In this document: positions 42,723-52,301 of the stretch, piece after piece | Layout of the letters: every line of letters begins with the position of its first letter | Position numbering within the stretch: the first letter of the stretch is position 1 | DNA from: Paenibacillus sp. FSL K6-1330 | GTDB lineage: Bacteria > Bacillota > Bacilli > Paenibacillales > Paenibacillaceae | Direction of reading: 5' to 3' | Assembly (NCBI RefSeq): GCF_037976825.1 | Contig: NZ_CP150269.1 | Span: 2,865,501 to 2,929,500 of the forward strand | Length of the DNA: 64,000 nt | Program-made: the position numbers and the translations under genes | The notes under the pieces: generated by a model | Databases searched by the model: none | What the model was told of the DNA's origin: nothing | The model's input: only the letters and a program-made list of their open reading frames with translations

Positions 42723-43319
42723 TTATTTTTTCAGCAGATTAATATGGTCAAGCTCTGTGCTACTGTTAAAGATGAACTCCAATTTGTAATCTCCCCGGTT
42801 GTAAGTGAGCTTGGTTTGCTTGACTTTTCCGGTTTTGAAAGTGGTTGTAGCATTCGGTGCAAACCAGTTCTGCTTCAGCATTTTCATGGTGATGCCACCG
42901 ATGTTCGTCTGCCGTTCCACGTTCGTACCAAAATAACGCATCTCGCGGATTTTGTTCAGTTTATAGGAAAAGGCGTAGCCTGGATTCCCCATGTTGGCCC
43001 CGTATACATCGAAGGCATCGGCATCCTTGCCTGCCACGGAAGGCTCGCCAATGGCTTTATAAACGTCCTGCTTTGTGCTTTTACCGATCGTTAAACCGCT
43101 GACGGCACCAGGGAATTGTCCCTTTAATGCAGGTTTATAGAAGCTGTTGAGTGTCTTAAGCGCGTACTCTGCAGCATAATCGCCGGCATTTGCTGCCGTG
43201 GCAGCTTCTGCTTGCTGCAGCGGAAAAACAGCATGATTTACGCCGATAGCACTTACGCCGAGGACTCCTGCCATAGTCAAGGTGATGATTGCTTTTTTTG
43301 CTGGTTGTTTCATGTTCAT
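42723..43319 (-). CDS. Secreted YjgB-like protein (DUF4309)
   Basis: About 198 residues. A Sec signal peptide (KKAIITLTMAGVLGVSAIGV, ending near AEAATA) is followed by a DUF4309 domain: FPGAVSGLTIGKSTKQDVYKAIGEPSVAGKDADAFDVYGANMGNPGYAFSYKLNKIREMRYFGT. The domain resembles YjgB of Bacillus subtilis; its role is unknown, possibly in the cell wall or spore envelope. AAAGGAGAGG sets the start near 43319. Single leftward gene. Confidence 0.82.
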   Translation of the reverse strand: MNMKQPAKKAIITLTMAGVLGVSAIGVNHAVFPLQQAEAATAANAGDYAAEYALKTLNSFYKPALKGQFPGAVSGLTIGKSTKQDVYKAIGEPSVAGKDADAFDVYGANMGNPGYAFSYKLNKIREMRYFGTNVERQTNIGGITMKMLKQNWFAPNATTTFKTGKVKQTKLTYNRGDYKLEFIFNSSTELDHINLLKK

Positions 43320-43591
43320 GTTGTATCCTCTCCTTTGTAACAACTAATTACCACATGCGCTGTGCATCAAACAAGTGTGCCAGACTTATCTTCCCATGAT
43401 AGTGGAAGCTAAGCGGCATTGGGTTACGATTCTGTGAAGATGAAATATCAGATTTGATACCGGGACGCGAAATCGATTTCAGCCCTCCATGAATGTTTCG
43501 TCAGGGGAAATGGGGTAATGATACATAAGGTGATATGAATTATTGGAAAAATCGTGTAATCTATATAGAACCGACTTTTTCAGGAGGAATT

Positions 43592-44389
43592 ATGGAAACC
43601 GAATCATTACTCAAGGTGGAGCAGCTAGCTCTCAAAAAACACAAAATCTTCAAACAAAGCCATCTTCGTTACATCGCCCGCTCCATGCTCGCCAGCATGT
43701 TTATCGGCTTTGGCGTCATTGTTGCTTTTAAGACAGGCAACTTCTTTTATTTGGAGCATTCCCCTCTGACTTACCCGATGGCCGCCATTACGTTTGGCGC
43801 GGCGATCATTCTGATCGCGTATGGGGGAGGGGACCTGTTTACGGGAAACACGTTCTACTACACGTATGCCGCTCTGCGGAAGAAACTAAGGTGGCTCGAG
43901 GTCGTCAAGCTGTGGGTCTTCAGCTACGCGGGGAATATCTTAGGGGCGTGCACGTTTGCGCTGCTGATTTTCTTAACGGGACTATTTATGGATTCATCCG
44001 TGAACGGATTCCTGCTCGATGTGGTTGAGCACAAAATGACCACCCCGACAGTGCAGCTGTTTTTCAGGGCAATTCTGTGCAACTGGCTCGTATGCCTTGC
44101 CTTTTTTATCCCGATGTCATTGAAGGGCGACGGGGCCAAAATGTTTGCCATGATGCTGTTTGTATTCTGCTTCTTCATTTCCGGATATGAGCACAGTGTT
44201 GCGAATATGTGCACCTTTGCCATTGCGCTTGTGCTGAATCATCCCGGCACGATTTCACTGGAGGGCGTACTGCATAACCTGATCCCGGTAACGATTGGCA
44301 ATTTGGTTGGCGGCGTGCTCTTGATGGGCTTTATGTATTATTTTGTGAACAAACCGTTTCTGGACGCCAAGGAATCTCCGGGTGAATGA
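43592..44389 (+). CDS. Formate/nitrite transporter (FNT) family channel
   Basis: 265 residues, six membrane segments plus re-entrant helices. Typical strings are MFIGFGVIVAFKTG, FGAAIILIAYGGGDLFTGNTFYYTYAAL, NWLVCLAFFIPMSLKGDGAKMFAMMLFVFCFFISGYEHSVANM and TIGNLVGGVLLMGFMYYF. The motif GYEHSVANM holds the central histidine of the pore. It moves formate, nitrite or hydrosulfide; which one is unknown. The ATG at 43592 follows AGGAGG; an ATG at 43535 has no SD. Single gene. Confidence 0.9.
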   Translation: METESLLKVEQLALKKHKIFKQSHLRYIARSMLASMFIGFGVIVAFKTGNFFYLEHSPLTYPMAAITFGAAIILIAYGGGDLFTGNTFYYTYAALRKKLRWLEVVKLWVFSYAGNILGACTFALLIFLTGLFMDSSVNGFLLDVVEHKMTTPTVQLFFRAILCNWLVCLAFFIPMSLKGDGAKMFAMMLFVFCFFISGYEHSVANMCTFAIALVLNHPGTISLEGVLHNLIPVTIGNLVGGVLLMGFMYYFVNKPFLDAKESPGE

Positions 44390-44426
44390 AGCTTAGAGGT
44401 TTATGTAGAACCCCTAACGCAAGTGG

Positions 44427-44954
44427 TTAGTTTTTTAATAATGAGTACACCCGCGTATCGTGTGCCACGCCGTTTTGATATATATATTGGCGTAGGATAC
44501 CTTCCGCTTCAAAACCGAGTTTGGTCAGCAGCGCGTGGGACGCCTGGTTCTCGATAAAAACAACGGCACCGATGCGCGTCAGGCCAAGCTCCAGAAAACC
44601 ATATGCGATGACGGCGGAAGCAGCTTCGTTTGCATAACCTTGCTCCCAGAACTCAGGATGTAATTCATATCCGATTTCGGCCCTCTTATGCCGCGGAGAC
44701 CATACGTTATACCCAATCGTGCCAATGAGACCTTGCGCATCTTTCCTTTCGATACCCCATCGAATCCCGCGTTTCTCCTTGTAGTTGTTTGCGAAGAGCT
44801 CAACGATTTGATGAGCCTGCTCGAGGGTAGTCAACGTGTCTTGTCCGTAATATCGAGTGACCTCATCATTCGAGAAGCAGCTATAGATAGCCTCAGCGTC
44901 CTGATGTTGGATTTCCCGCAGCGTTAAACGTTTAGTCTCTAGTATTGGAAACAT
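44427..44954 (-). CDS. GNAT acetyltransferase, RimJ/RimL type
   Basis: 175 residues. LETKRLTLREIQHQDAEAIYSCFSNDEVTRYYG at the N-terminus and AEIGYELHPEFWEQGYANEAASAVIAYGFLELGLTRIGAVVFIENQASHALLTKLGF are the hallmarks of RimJ/RimL-type N-terminal alanine or small-molecule acetyltransferases. SD GGGAGGAAG. Single leftward gene between two rightward ones. The acceptor is unknown. Confidence 0.88.
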   Translation of the reverse strand: MFPILETKRLTLREIQHQDAEAIYSCFSNDEVTRYYGQDTLTTLEQAHQIVELFANNYKEKRGIRWGIERKDAQGLIGTIGYNVWSPRHKRAEIGYELHPEFWEQGYANEAASAVIAYGFLELGLTRIGAVVFIENQASHALLTKLGFEAEGILRQYIYQNGVAHDTRVYSLLKN

Positions 44955-45074
44955 ATTCTTCCTCCCAGGTAGATATAGTAATCATTATATTGAGATTTAT
45001 TTAGGAAGAGAAGAGGGCTCCTGACAGGGAGCTCTTATTTCGCGTTTGTATAAGAAATGATTTGAGAAAATGTA

Positions 45075-45138
45075 TTGTTTGATCACATGGAGTGAGATAC
45101 AATGTTCCTGAACGAAATGAGAATGATTATCATAATCA
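45075..45138 (+). promoter_or_regulatory. Promoter with Fur box for the siderophore-binding lipoprotein
   Basis: TTGTTT (45075-45080), a 17-base spacer and TACAAT (45098-45103). A Fur box with core GAATGATTATCATAATC lies at 45118-45138, just downstream of the expected start site. Iron repression is predicted. Confidence 0.8.
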
Positions 45139-45197
45139 GTATAAACAAAAGAATCTCTTTCGTACCTTTTAACAACAGGCAAGGGGAGAAACGATTT

Positions 45198-46205
45198 ATG
45201 GCAAGGTCATATCCTAAGAATACCCGATGGATGATAGCATTACTTGTACTGGTGATTGCTCTGGCTGGATGCGGAACACCGCAGGACAAGGAGGGTGCAG
45301 CACCTTCCGGGCAATTCACGGAAAAGGTTGGGGAGCAGGTCGCTCAGGACGAGACAAAACAAGGGGCTGTTGATACCAAAATGATGAAGGATGAGTTCGG
45401 TGAGGTCGAAATACCAGTAAATCCGAAGAGGGTAGTAGGGATCTATCTGGAGGACTATCTGCTGGCTCTAGGAGTTACACCTGTTGTACAGTGGTATCAT
45501 CCAAGCTGGGGGAAACAGGATTACTTGGGGCTGGAAGTCCCGACCTTTGATATAACGGGAAGTATAGAATCGCTGCTGGAGGCAAGTCCGGATTTGATCA
45601 TTGTCGACGGAGCAGCAGATTCGGCAAAATATGAGCTTTATTCCAAAATAGCTCCTACTTATCGGCTGCCCGAGTCTATTTTACAAAATCCGCCGGACAT
45701 TATGAAAGCGATAGGGGATGTGCTTGGCATACCTGAGGAAGCCGAAGGCGTGTTGAGCGACTATCATAAGAAAATCGAGGAAACGAGGATGAAACTGCAA
45801 CAAGCTGTCGGGGAAGAGACCGTGGCGGTGCTCCGGTTAAATGTCGGAGATAAAACGCTAGCCCTGTTTGGTATCGAGAACCGGTTTATCGGCAATATCT
45901 ACAAAGAAATGGGATTGACTCCACACCCGTTTGCGCGTGACATGACCGATTTTCAAGCTATTCTATCCGAAGAGAAAATCCCGGAGTTAGATGCGGACCA
46001 TATCATTATTTTGCCTTCGAACGGCAGCTGGGACTCGGAAGAGAATCAAGAAGCAATGCAGGTATTTGACAGTCCGTTGTGGAAATCTGTACCCGCCGTC
46101 AAAAACGGTCATGTGTACAGAGCGGATCGAACCCACTGGCAATCGGGCGCAATTAAAGCCAATATGATGAAAGCCGACGATCTCTTGAAGTGGTTTGTCC
46201 AATAA
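45198..46205 (+). CDS. Iron-siderophore ABC transporter substrate-binding lipoprotein (FecB/FepB type)
   Basis: 335 residues. Lipoprotein signal with lipobox LAGC (Cys25), then a class III periplasmic-binding fold: DEFGEVEIPVNPKRVVGIYLEDYLLALGVTPV, ESLLEASPDLIIVDG and YSKIAPTYRL. It binds a ferric siderophore at the cell surface. The start at 45198 has AGGGGAG; the open frame from 45102 includes the Fur box. No permease or ATPase genes are adjacent, so it must use transporters encoded elsewhere. The neighbouring regulator carries a related domain. Confidence 0.9.
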   Translation: MARSYPKNTRWMIALLVLVIALAGCGTPQDKEGAAPSGQFTEKVGEQVAQDETKQGAVDTKMMKDEFGEVEIPVNPKRVVGIYLEDYLLALGVTPVVQWYHPSWGKQDYLGLEVPTFDITGSIESLLEASPDLIIVDGAADSAKYELYSKIAPTYRLPESILQNPPDIMKAIGDVLGIPEEAEGVLSDYHKKIEETRMKLQQAVGEETVAVLRLNVGDKTLALFGIENRFIGNIYKEMGLTPHPFARDMTDFQAILSEEKIPELDADHIIILPSNGSWDSEENQEAMQVFDSPLWKSVPAVKNGHVYRADRTHWQSGAIKANMMKADDLLKWFVQ

Positions 46206-46226
46206 GGAGATGATCTCCGTATTGGA

Positions 46227-46275
46227 ATAGAAACAGGAAGCTGTCAACGGCGTTGACGAGCTTTCTGTTTCTTTG
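46227..46275 (+). terminator. Intrinsic terminator after the binding lipoprotein gene
   Basis: GAAACAGGAAGCT and GTCAA pair with TTGAC and CTTTCTGTTTC around a GC-rich loop, followed by TTT. Confidence 0.8.
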
Positions 46276-46314
46276 CACTATGTATGAATAGATTCTCGGG
46301 TAGGGGTAGATGAA

Positions 46315-47943
46315 ATGAAGGCGGAAACCAGCTCGATTAACCGAACTTCTTTATTTTATGTGTTGAAGGATATTCAGCTTCATACGCAATCTATGGGTTG
46401 GCAGCAAGAAATTCTGGTTGACAACGAGCACACACTGCTGATTTTGACGGCCGGCACGGGGCGACTGCACTTGGAGGAAACGGAGTTTCACATGCGGCAA
46501 GGTCGAAGTTATCACATAACCCCCGGCTCAACAGCACTTATTCATTCTGAAACGGACGGCATGGGTTTCTATCTGTTAACCTATGAACTTTGGGGGATGG
46601 AGGGAACTCCCTCTGGACAGGCATTGCCTGTACGAAACCCTCAATTTGCTCCGTACCAGCATCAGGCCGAATGGTCATGTCTCCCGTTCTCTCAATGTAT
46701 TGAATACCTGGAGGGCATTTATCGGCAGCGCGATACCTATAGCGAGTTGGAATCCTTCGACATTCATGTGCGTTTTCAGGCGTTCATGCTGTTTTTATAT
46801 CGGCAGAATCAGAACGCTGCTCACCATACGAATATGCGCCAGGCTGTTGAGAAATCGATTCAACATCTACAAGAGCACTATCGAAATAATTGGACTGTGG
46901 AGCAGTTGGCAGAGCTTGCGAACGTTGCACGCTGGCAATATACTCGGATTTTTAAAAAGATCACGACCAAGTACCCCCTTGATTATCTGAACGGGGTCCG
47001 GATTGACCGGGCAAAACAGTTGCTGCTGGCGACAGATGATCGGCTGCTGGATATTGCACAATTTGTTGGTTTTAACAACGAATATTATTTTAATCGTCGA
47101 TTCAAACAAACCGTGGGGATTTCGCCCGGACAATATCGCCGTCAACGTCATCAGGAGAAGATGCGGGTATTTGCGCCATTCCTTGAAGATTTTTTGGTAG
47201 CCCTCGGCATAACACCGGTCGTGCAATGCGCTCACTACAGATGGGGGAGACAGGATTACCTTGGTCTGCATGATGTCCCTGTAATTGATATTGAGCAGGA
47301 GGATATCGATGAACTTGCTCGTCACAAGCCGGACTTAATTATGATGGATAGGGGGTTCAGGCGCTGGATGTCTGACGACGGCTTGGGACGGCTAGCTCCA
47401 ACGTATGAGTTCCCGCATGCGAGTGAGGATTGGCGCATGACACTGCGTAAATCGGCGGACCTGCTGGGTAGGAAGGACCGAGTGCAGGATGTCATCTCAC
47501 AATACGAATATAAAGCTAGTGAAGCCAGGAGACTCCTTAAGCGCTCTGTCCATGCCCAAACCGTGGCCTGTCTTCGTATATCGGCGCTTGGAATCAGTTT
47601 ATATTCGGGTCCGTATCATGGGTATACGGGGCCAATCCTGTACGGGGATCTGGGTCTGACCCCGCATCCACTTGTTCAGCAGTTGTCCAGGGATGCCCGG
47701 AATGCGATCTTGTCCAGGAAATATCTGAAGCTGCTGGATGTCGATCATCTGTTTATTACGTTCGACAAGCGTCATTCTTCCTGGGAAGGCGAGGAACGTT
47801 GTTTGCTCGATGCCCCAGAATGGCGATCACTTCCGGCAGTTAGGAGCGGCTGCGTGTATGAGGTTGATTTTCTGACCTGGATGAATTATGGGGTGATCTC
47901 TCATGGGAAAAAGATTGAGGATGTGCTGAGGGTGCTGACATAG
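46315..47943 (+). CDS. Btr-like AraC regulator fused to a siderophore-binding domain
   Basis: 542 residues in three parts: an N-terminal cupin-like arm (about 20-110), a double AraC HTH (about 175-275: WTVEQLAELANVARWQYTRIFKKITTKYPLDYL; LLDIAQFVGFNNEYYFNRRFKQTVGISPGQYRR), and a C-terminal FecB-like binding domain (about 285-540). Layout and length match Btr (YbbB) of Bacillus subtilis, which activates siderophore uptake genes when it binds ferri-bacillibactin. The C-terminal part shares LEDxLxALGxTPVVQ and WGxQDYLGL with the lipoprotein encoded just upstream, so one likely derives from the other. It probably activates iron uptake. Confidence 0.9.
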   Translation: MKAETSSINRTSLFYVLKDIQLHTQSMGWQQEILVDNEHTLLILTAGTGRLHLEETEFHMRQGRSYHITPGSTALIHSETDGMGFYLLTYELWGMEGTPSGQALPVRNPQFAPYQHQAEWSCLPFSQCIEYLEGIYRQRDTYSELESFDIHVRFQAFMLFLYRQNQNAAHHTNMRQAVEKSIQHLQEHYRNNWTVEQLAELANVARWQYTRIFKKITTKYPLDYLNGVRIDRAKQLLLATDDRLLDIAQFVGFNNEYYFNRRFKQTVGISPGQYRRQRHQEKMRVFAPFLEDFLVALGITPVVQCAHYRWGRQDYLGLHDVPVIDIEQEDIDELARHKPDLIMMDRGFRRWMSDDGLGRLAPTYEFPHASEDWRMTLRKSADLLGRKDRVQDVISQYEYKASEARRLLKRSVHAQTVACLRISALGISLYSGPYHGYTGPILYGDLGLTPHPLVQQLSRDARNAILSRKYLKLLDVDHLFITFDKRHSSWEGEERCLLDAPEWRSLPAVRSGCVYEVDFLTWMNYGVISHGKKIEDVLRVLT

Positions 47944-48010
47944 GACGCTTTTAATAGATTGCGCATGATGAACCAACTATCATCCATATAACGTCCCGTA
48001 TAAGAAAAAC

Positions 48011-48057
48011 AAAGGCTGATCCCAAAGTCAATATGACTAAGGACCAGCCATTTTTTT
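48011..48057 (+). terminator. Intrinsic terminator
   Basis: GGCTG and GTCA pair with TGAC and CAGCC, followed by seven Ts. It ends the Btr-like gene. Confidence 0.85.
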
Positions 48058-48107
48058 ATTTCATCCTATAGGCGGCTGCTAGAAGAACTCTAAAAGCTCG
48101 TTTGGGT

Positions 48108-49946
48108 TTAACGTAACTGAATCCGACTTAAACTGCCTCCGTCCGCAAATAAACGCTTGATGCTGCGTTCAACCTCTTCATCCGGTATTAATGGCGGAGC
48201 CTGATGCGGTTTTGTACGGGCATCGATAATGACCGTATCACAGCCCCAATGCTTATGCTCATAGCGGCTGTTCACGCCGTGAATGTCATGGGAAGGATTG
48301 CTGCGCGTAAAGGTTGCCCACAGGAAATTACTTACTGTCGCACTCATGAATTCACTGTCATCGCACAGAATGATCATCGGACAGGAGGAGAGGGAACCTC
48401 TCGCACGGATCGTCTCGTTTAGACGCTCCATTTCCTGCCGCACTTCGGCATAACTCGTAAAAGCGGCTCCCTGGATCGCGACAATGCCGGGCATGATCCA
48501 TTTGGCTGGCGAGTATCCGGGCAGATCCGTCAAGGCTTCAGGCACCTCTTGGCACAAATCCCTTTTTTTATCCCCGACCGCCGCGAATACGACCTTGCTC
48601 CCGGTGTTAAGCCCGGTCCCGGAATAATCGAGTGTATCGATCGTAGTATTGGTCTGAAAATGGATATCCCGGTGCAGATCGATTCGTTCCAATATATAGG
48701 CCAAGAAATCCTCGATCTGATGCGTGTCTAAGGTTTGGTTCTCCTCGGCCGCTATGAACAGATACTTGGCTAAACTCAATTGGCCCGTGCCCAATATCCG
48801 ATTGGCAATCGTGAGAAGCTCAGCCGGCTGTTTTACTTGTTGATAAGGGGTATAGCGTTCGCTGCCGATGGCAAAGAGCAAGGGGTGTACCCCAGCAGCG
48901 TCCACCGCATGAACCTCTTTGACACCCGGGATTTCTTGCCGGATGGCCCCGCCAGTCAGCTCATGAATCAGTTCGCCGAAGGACGTATCTTCCTGTGGAG
49001 GTCTTCCAACGACCGTAAATGGATAGATCGCCTGTTGTTTGGCGTAGACCTTGTGCACTCGCATGACGGGAAACGGATGGATAAGGCTGTAATAGCCCAG
49101 ATGATCACCAAAAGGACCTTCCGGCTTGGTTTCACCCGGGTAGATTTCCCCTGTAATGACGAAATCCGCATCGTGGCTAATGCAGTAGCCGTCAACATAG
49201 CTGTACCGGAAATGGCGTCCGGACAGCAAGCCGGCAAAGGTTAGCTCGCTCATGCCTTCCGGCAGCGGCATAACCGCTGAAATCGTATGCGCAGGGGGAC
49301 CCCCGATGAAACAGCTTACTTTAAGCGGCTGCCCCAATTTATTGGCCTTCGCTTGATGGATGCCGATGCCCCGGTGGATCTGGTAATGGATGCCAACTTC
49401 CTTGTTTATTTCATATTCGTTGCCTGTGAGCTGCACCCGATACATGCCCAGATTGGAATTCATGACGCCCGGCTTCTCCGGATCTTCCGAATAGACTTGA
49501 GGCAGCGTGACAAAAGCACCGCCATCATCCTTCCAGTGCTTAATTAACGGCATATCGGAAATTTGGATTTCCTGAAATCCGGGTGGCAATGCCCCCGTTT
49601 TTTTGATAGGTAACGCGGTTTTAGCTGCTAATCCCGTCCCGATATATTTGAACGGATTTTTGAGCGCCTTCATCGGATCGTTGCGCAGCGCGATCACGTC
49701 TTGTGTGGATTCGAAGGTTTCCCGAAAAATGAATTTGCTACGCTCGATCGTACCGAACAGGTTGGAGACCGCGCGGAACCTTGAACCTTTAACATTTTCA
49801 AATAACAGCGCCGGGCCGCCTGCGGCATAGACCTTCATATGTATGGCTGCCATTTCCAAATGTGGATCAACCTCTTCATGTATACGAACCAAATGGCCAT
49901 GTTTCTCCAGATCTATGATGCATTCTTCCAGATTATGATATTTCAT
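48108..49946 (-). CDS. UbiD-family decarboxylase (prenylated-FMN dependent)
   Basis: 612 residues starting MKYHNLEECIIDLEKHGHLVRIHEEVDPHLEMAAIHMKVYAAGGPALLFENV, the UbiD N-terminal domain. The central part has the flavin and metal region (QIHRGIGIHQAKANKLGQPLKVSCFIGGPPAHTISAVMPLPEGMSELTFAGLLSG) and the conserved GEIYPGETKPEGPFGDHLGYYSL, whose Glu-containing loop holds the catalytic residues. Reversible decarboxylation of an aromatic or unsaturated acid, possibly in quinone synthesis. The flavin prenyltransferase UbiX is not in the window. GGAG nine bases before 49946 sets the start. Confidence 0.92.
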   Translation of the reverse strand: MKYHNLEECIIDLEKHGHLVRIHEEVDPHLEMAAIHMKVYAAGGPALLFENVKGSRFRAVSNLFGTIERSKFIFRETFESTQDVIALRNDPMKALKNPFKYIGTGLAAKTALPIKKTGALPPGFQEIQISDMPLIKHWKDDGGAFVTLPQVYSEDPEKPGVMNSNLGMYRVQLTGNEYEINKEVGIHYQIHRGIGIHQAKANKLGQPLKVSCFIGGPPAHTISAVMPLPEGMSELTFAGLLSGRHFRYSYVDGYCISHDADFVITGEIYPGETKPEGPFGDHLGYYSLIHPFPVMRVHKVYAKQQAIYPFTVVGRPPQEDTSFGELIHELTGGAIRQEIPGVKEVHAVDAAGVHPLLFAIGSERYTPYQQVKQPAELLTIANRILGTGQLSLAKYLFIAAEENQTLDTHQIEDFLAYILERIDLHRDIHFQTNTTIDTLDYSGTGLNTGSKVVFAAVGDKKRDLCQEVPEALTDLPGYSPAKWIMPGIVAIQGAAFTSYAEVRQEMERLNETIRARGSLSSCPMIILCDDSEFMSATVSNFLWATFTRSNPSHDIHGVNSRYEHKHWGCDTVIIDARTKPHQAPPLIPDEEVERSIKRLFADGGSLSRIQLR

Positions 49947-50426
49947 TACATAGCTCCAATCCCTTGAAGATAGTGAATTTATTCTACTATCTACTATTAT
50001 CGACAATCTCACAGCACAGGTCAATGATACCTAATATAGACGGGACGAATGGACATATCATAAAAAATTACCCTGTCCCAGAGTGTGAAGCAAAGGACAA
50101 GGCGATCTCATCATTTCAATCGAGCTCTTTATTTATTTTGTTTGAACCAGCTAACAATCATTGTTCTTGTCGCGTTCTCTGTTGTATAGCAGCTCAGTTC
50201 CTTCCGGGATAAGGTCACATCCATAGGCGGCCCCAATGCTGACAAAATTTAAATTATATCAAAAAGGGCCGCAATTACTTAATTTACTACTGTAATGTCA
50301 TGTGTTCCTGCAATCCCTTCGCAACATGAAAACCCGTGTAATTAGAATCTAACCTTTGGTCTAGATTCGCGATCTAATAAATATAAGCAAACTGAAAAAA
50401 TCATAGAAGAAAGAGGCGAGGTTCAA
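49947..50426. other. Intergenic region between the ubiD-like and sigma factor genes
   Basis: About 480 bases. It contains GCGGCCC (near 50228) opposite GGGCCGC (near 50265), too far from a T-run to be a clear terminator, and a perfect pair GAATCTA (50345-50351)/TAGATTC (50362-50368) upstream of the sigma factor gene, a possible operator. I see no convincing ORF. Confidence 0.4.
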
Positions 50427-50966
50427 TTGTTATCAGAAATGGAGCAAGAGGTCGTATCGGCCCAAGCGGGTGACCGTGAAGCGTTTATTCGACTCTTGCA
50501 AGGAGTAGAATCAACCCTCTATTCCATTGCCCGCTCAATGCTCAGACAAGACGAGGATTGTGCGGATGCGATTCAGGAAACGATGCTGAAAGCCTACAAA
50601 GCCATATATGGCTTGAAAAAACCTGCTTATTTCAAAACGTGGATATGTCGCATACTGATCAACCAATGCAACGAGATATTACGACAGAGAGCTCGTACCC
50701 AAACGATGGCAGACATTCATGTCCTATCTTCCGATGTCAAAGAGTATGAAAAAATCGATTTGCGCGAAGCAGTTGATCAGTTGGATGAATCCCTTCGAAT
50801 TGTCGTCGTACTGCACTATCTACAGGATATTCCCATTAAGGATGTCGCCCACATCCTCGACATATCAGTAAACGCCGTAAAAAATCGCCTGTATCGGGCT
50901 CGCAATATCCTTCTTGCATCGTTAGATCAATCTCGGGAAAGGAAGTTGAATTATGGAGCGTTTTGA
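50427..50966 (+). CDS. ECF-type RNA polymerase sigma factor
   Basis: 179 residues, probably starting at TTG 50427 with GAGG five bases upstream; the next ATG (50439) is too far from an SD. Region 2 is CADAIQETMLKAYKAIYGLKKPAYFKTWICRILINQCNEILR and region 4 is LRIVVVLHYLQDIPIKDVAHILDISVNAVKNRLYRARNIL. It directs polymerase to a small stress regulon, usually cell-envelope related. The stop overlaps the start of the DUF4179 gene by 14 bases, the usual sigma/anti-sigma coupling. Confidence 0.92.
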   Translation: MLSEMEQEVVSAQAGDREAFIRLLQGVESTLYSIARSMLRQDEDCADAIQETMLKAYKAIYGLKKPAYFKTWICRILINQCNEILRQRARTQTMADIHVLSSDVKEYEKIDLREAVDQLDESLRIVVVLHYLQDIPIKDVAHILDISVNAVKNRLYRARNILLASLDQSRERKLNYGAF

Positions 50967-52095
50967 AGTCGAAATGGAAACCTTGAAACGGAAGGAACAA
51001 AGTCAAATGCCCGAAATGGTTCGAAACCGGATCGACGAGACGTACCATACCATCGTCAATATGGAGATGCCTGCAAGACGCCGCTATATAAGGAGAGAGA
51101 GAGGCCGGGGAGTTAAAATCGCTATGTTATCCGTCCTGACTGTTGCCGTTCTGGGGTCGACCGTCATCGCATCCGGGTTCATTTCACCAGCCCTTGCGCA
51201 ATCTCTCCGGCAAATCCCCTTGATCGGCAGTATATTTCAAAATCAGGATGCCGGCTTGCAGACTGCTGAAAGTCAGGGGTTCGTTACGCCGGTCGACATC
51301 AAGGATACGCATGATGGGGTTACCATGAAAATTACGAATGTCATATATGACGGAGTACGGGTAGCGATGGTGGCCACCCGTGAATCGAGCAAGAACTTCG
51401 AAGAGCCTTTGTATGAACCCATAAGGCCTGAGGGTCATTTTTTTTCATCTCGGGGGATTGAACATTATTACATGGAATATCAAGGAGAGACTCTACCAGC
51501 TGGAATGAGCGCTACGGGGGAAAAAGATTCTGTACTGATCTTTACGGATGATTCGAGTTACGCCGAGGAAAACGCCCCATTCCCCGATACGTTCCATTTG
51601 TCTGTAACATTGATAATTAAAGGAATCAAAGAACCTTTCAATTTCAACGTGCCTGTCGTTAAGAACACATCGAATACCTTTTATGTCGAGGACCCGGGTT
51701 TATCCAAAACGCATGACAACCTGAAGTTAACGATCGAAAAAATTGGACTTACTCCCATTACGACTGAAGTAGTTATCAATGTAAAGGCTGACCTAAATCT
51801 TGTTCCTGAAAAATATTTGACTACAGGTTTTCTGAATATGGAATATGAACTGGTGGATGATCAAGGTGTTTCCATGAAACCAATCGGTGCCAGAGGCAGC
51901 TCCAAGGACCCGGAGAAATACGGCATCTATTCAAAAACAATGTATGAGCCGTTTACACACATCCCAAAAGCAATAACCATAAAGCCTTATATCAGCAACA
52001 CAAAAAACGGGTTTAAGAAGGAATATATTAAGGAATTAGAAATAACCGTGCCTGTTGAAACCAAAGCTGTAGGCAAAAAATTGAACAATGATTAG
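50953..52095 (+). CDS. DUF4179 membrane protein, putative anti-sigma factor
   Basis: 380 residues. A basic cytoplasmic N-terminus (about 50 residues) precedes one membrane segment (IAMLSVLTVAVLGSTVIASGF, about 56-76) and a large extracellular DUF4179 domain (QSLRQIPLIGSIFQNQDAGLQTAESQGFVTPVDIKDTHDGVTMKITNVIYDG) followed by an Ig-like C-terminal part. Translational overlap with the ECF sigma gene suggests that the N-terminus holds that sigma factor at the membrane and that the outer domain senses envelope stress. The family role as anti-sigma is inferred from such pairings. Confidence 0.85.
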   Translation: MERFEVEMETLKRKEQSQMPEMVRNRIDETYHTIVNMEMPARRRYIRRERGRGVKIAMLSVLTVAVLGSTVIASGFISPALAQSLRQIPLIGSIFQNQDAGLQTAESQGFVTPVDIKDTHDGVTMKITNVIYDGVRVAMVATRESSKNFEEPLYEPIRPEGHFFSSRGIEHYYMEYQGETLPAGMSATGEKDSVLIFTDDSSYAEENAPFPDTFHLSVTLIIKGIKEPFNFNVPVVKNTSNTFYVEDPGLSKTHDNLKLTIEKIGLTPITTEVVINVKADLNLVPEKYLTTGFLNMEYELVDDQGVSMKPIGARGSSKDPEKYGIYSKTMYEPFTHIPKAITIKPYISNTKNGFKKEYIKELEITVPVETKAVGKKLNND

Positions 52096-52120
52096 CATTT
52101 GAATAAATGCAAAACGAAAG

Positions 52121-52148
52121 AAAGGCCGGTCTACTAGACTCGGCTTTT
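52121..52148 (+). terminator. Intrinsic terminator after the DUF4179 gene
   Basis: AAGGCCGGTCTA pairs imperfectly with TAGACTCGGCTTT, followed by a T-run. Confidence 0.8.
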
Positions 52149-52301
52149 TCTGTTTCTAACTACACTTGAAATTCCCCTGCTACGGGGGGGATAATCCGAG
52201 CATTCGATATGATGCTCATCTTTGTTGGAATAAGCAAAGTCGCACCACGAACAGCGTTGATATGTTTATAATAGAAATAGCCCCCACCCATGATCTTGGT
52301 G

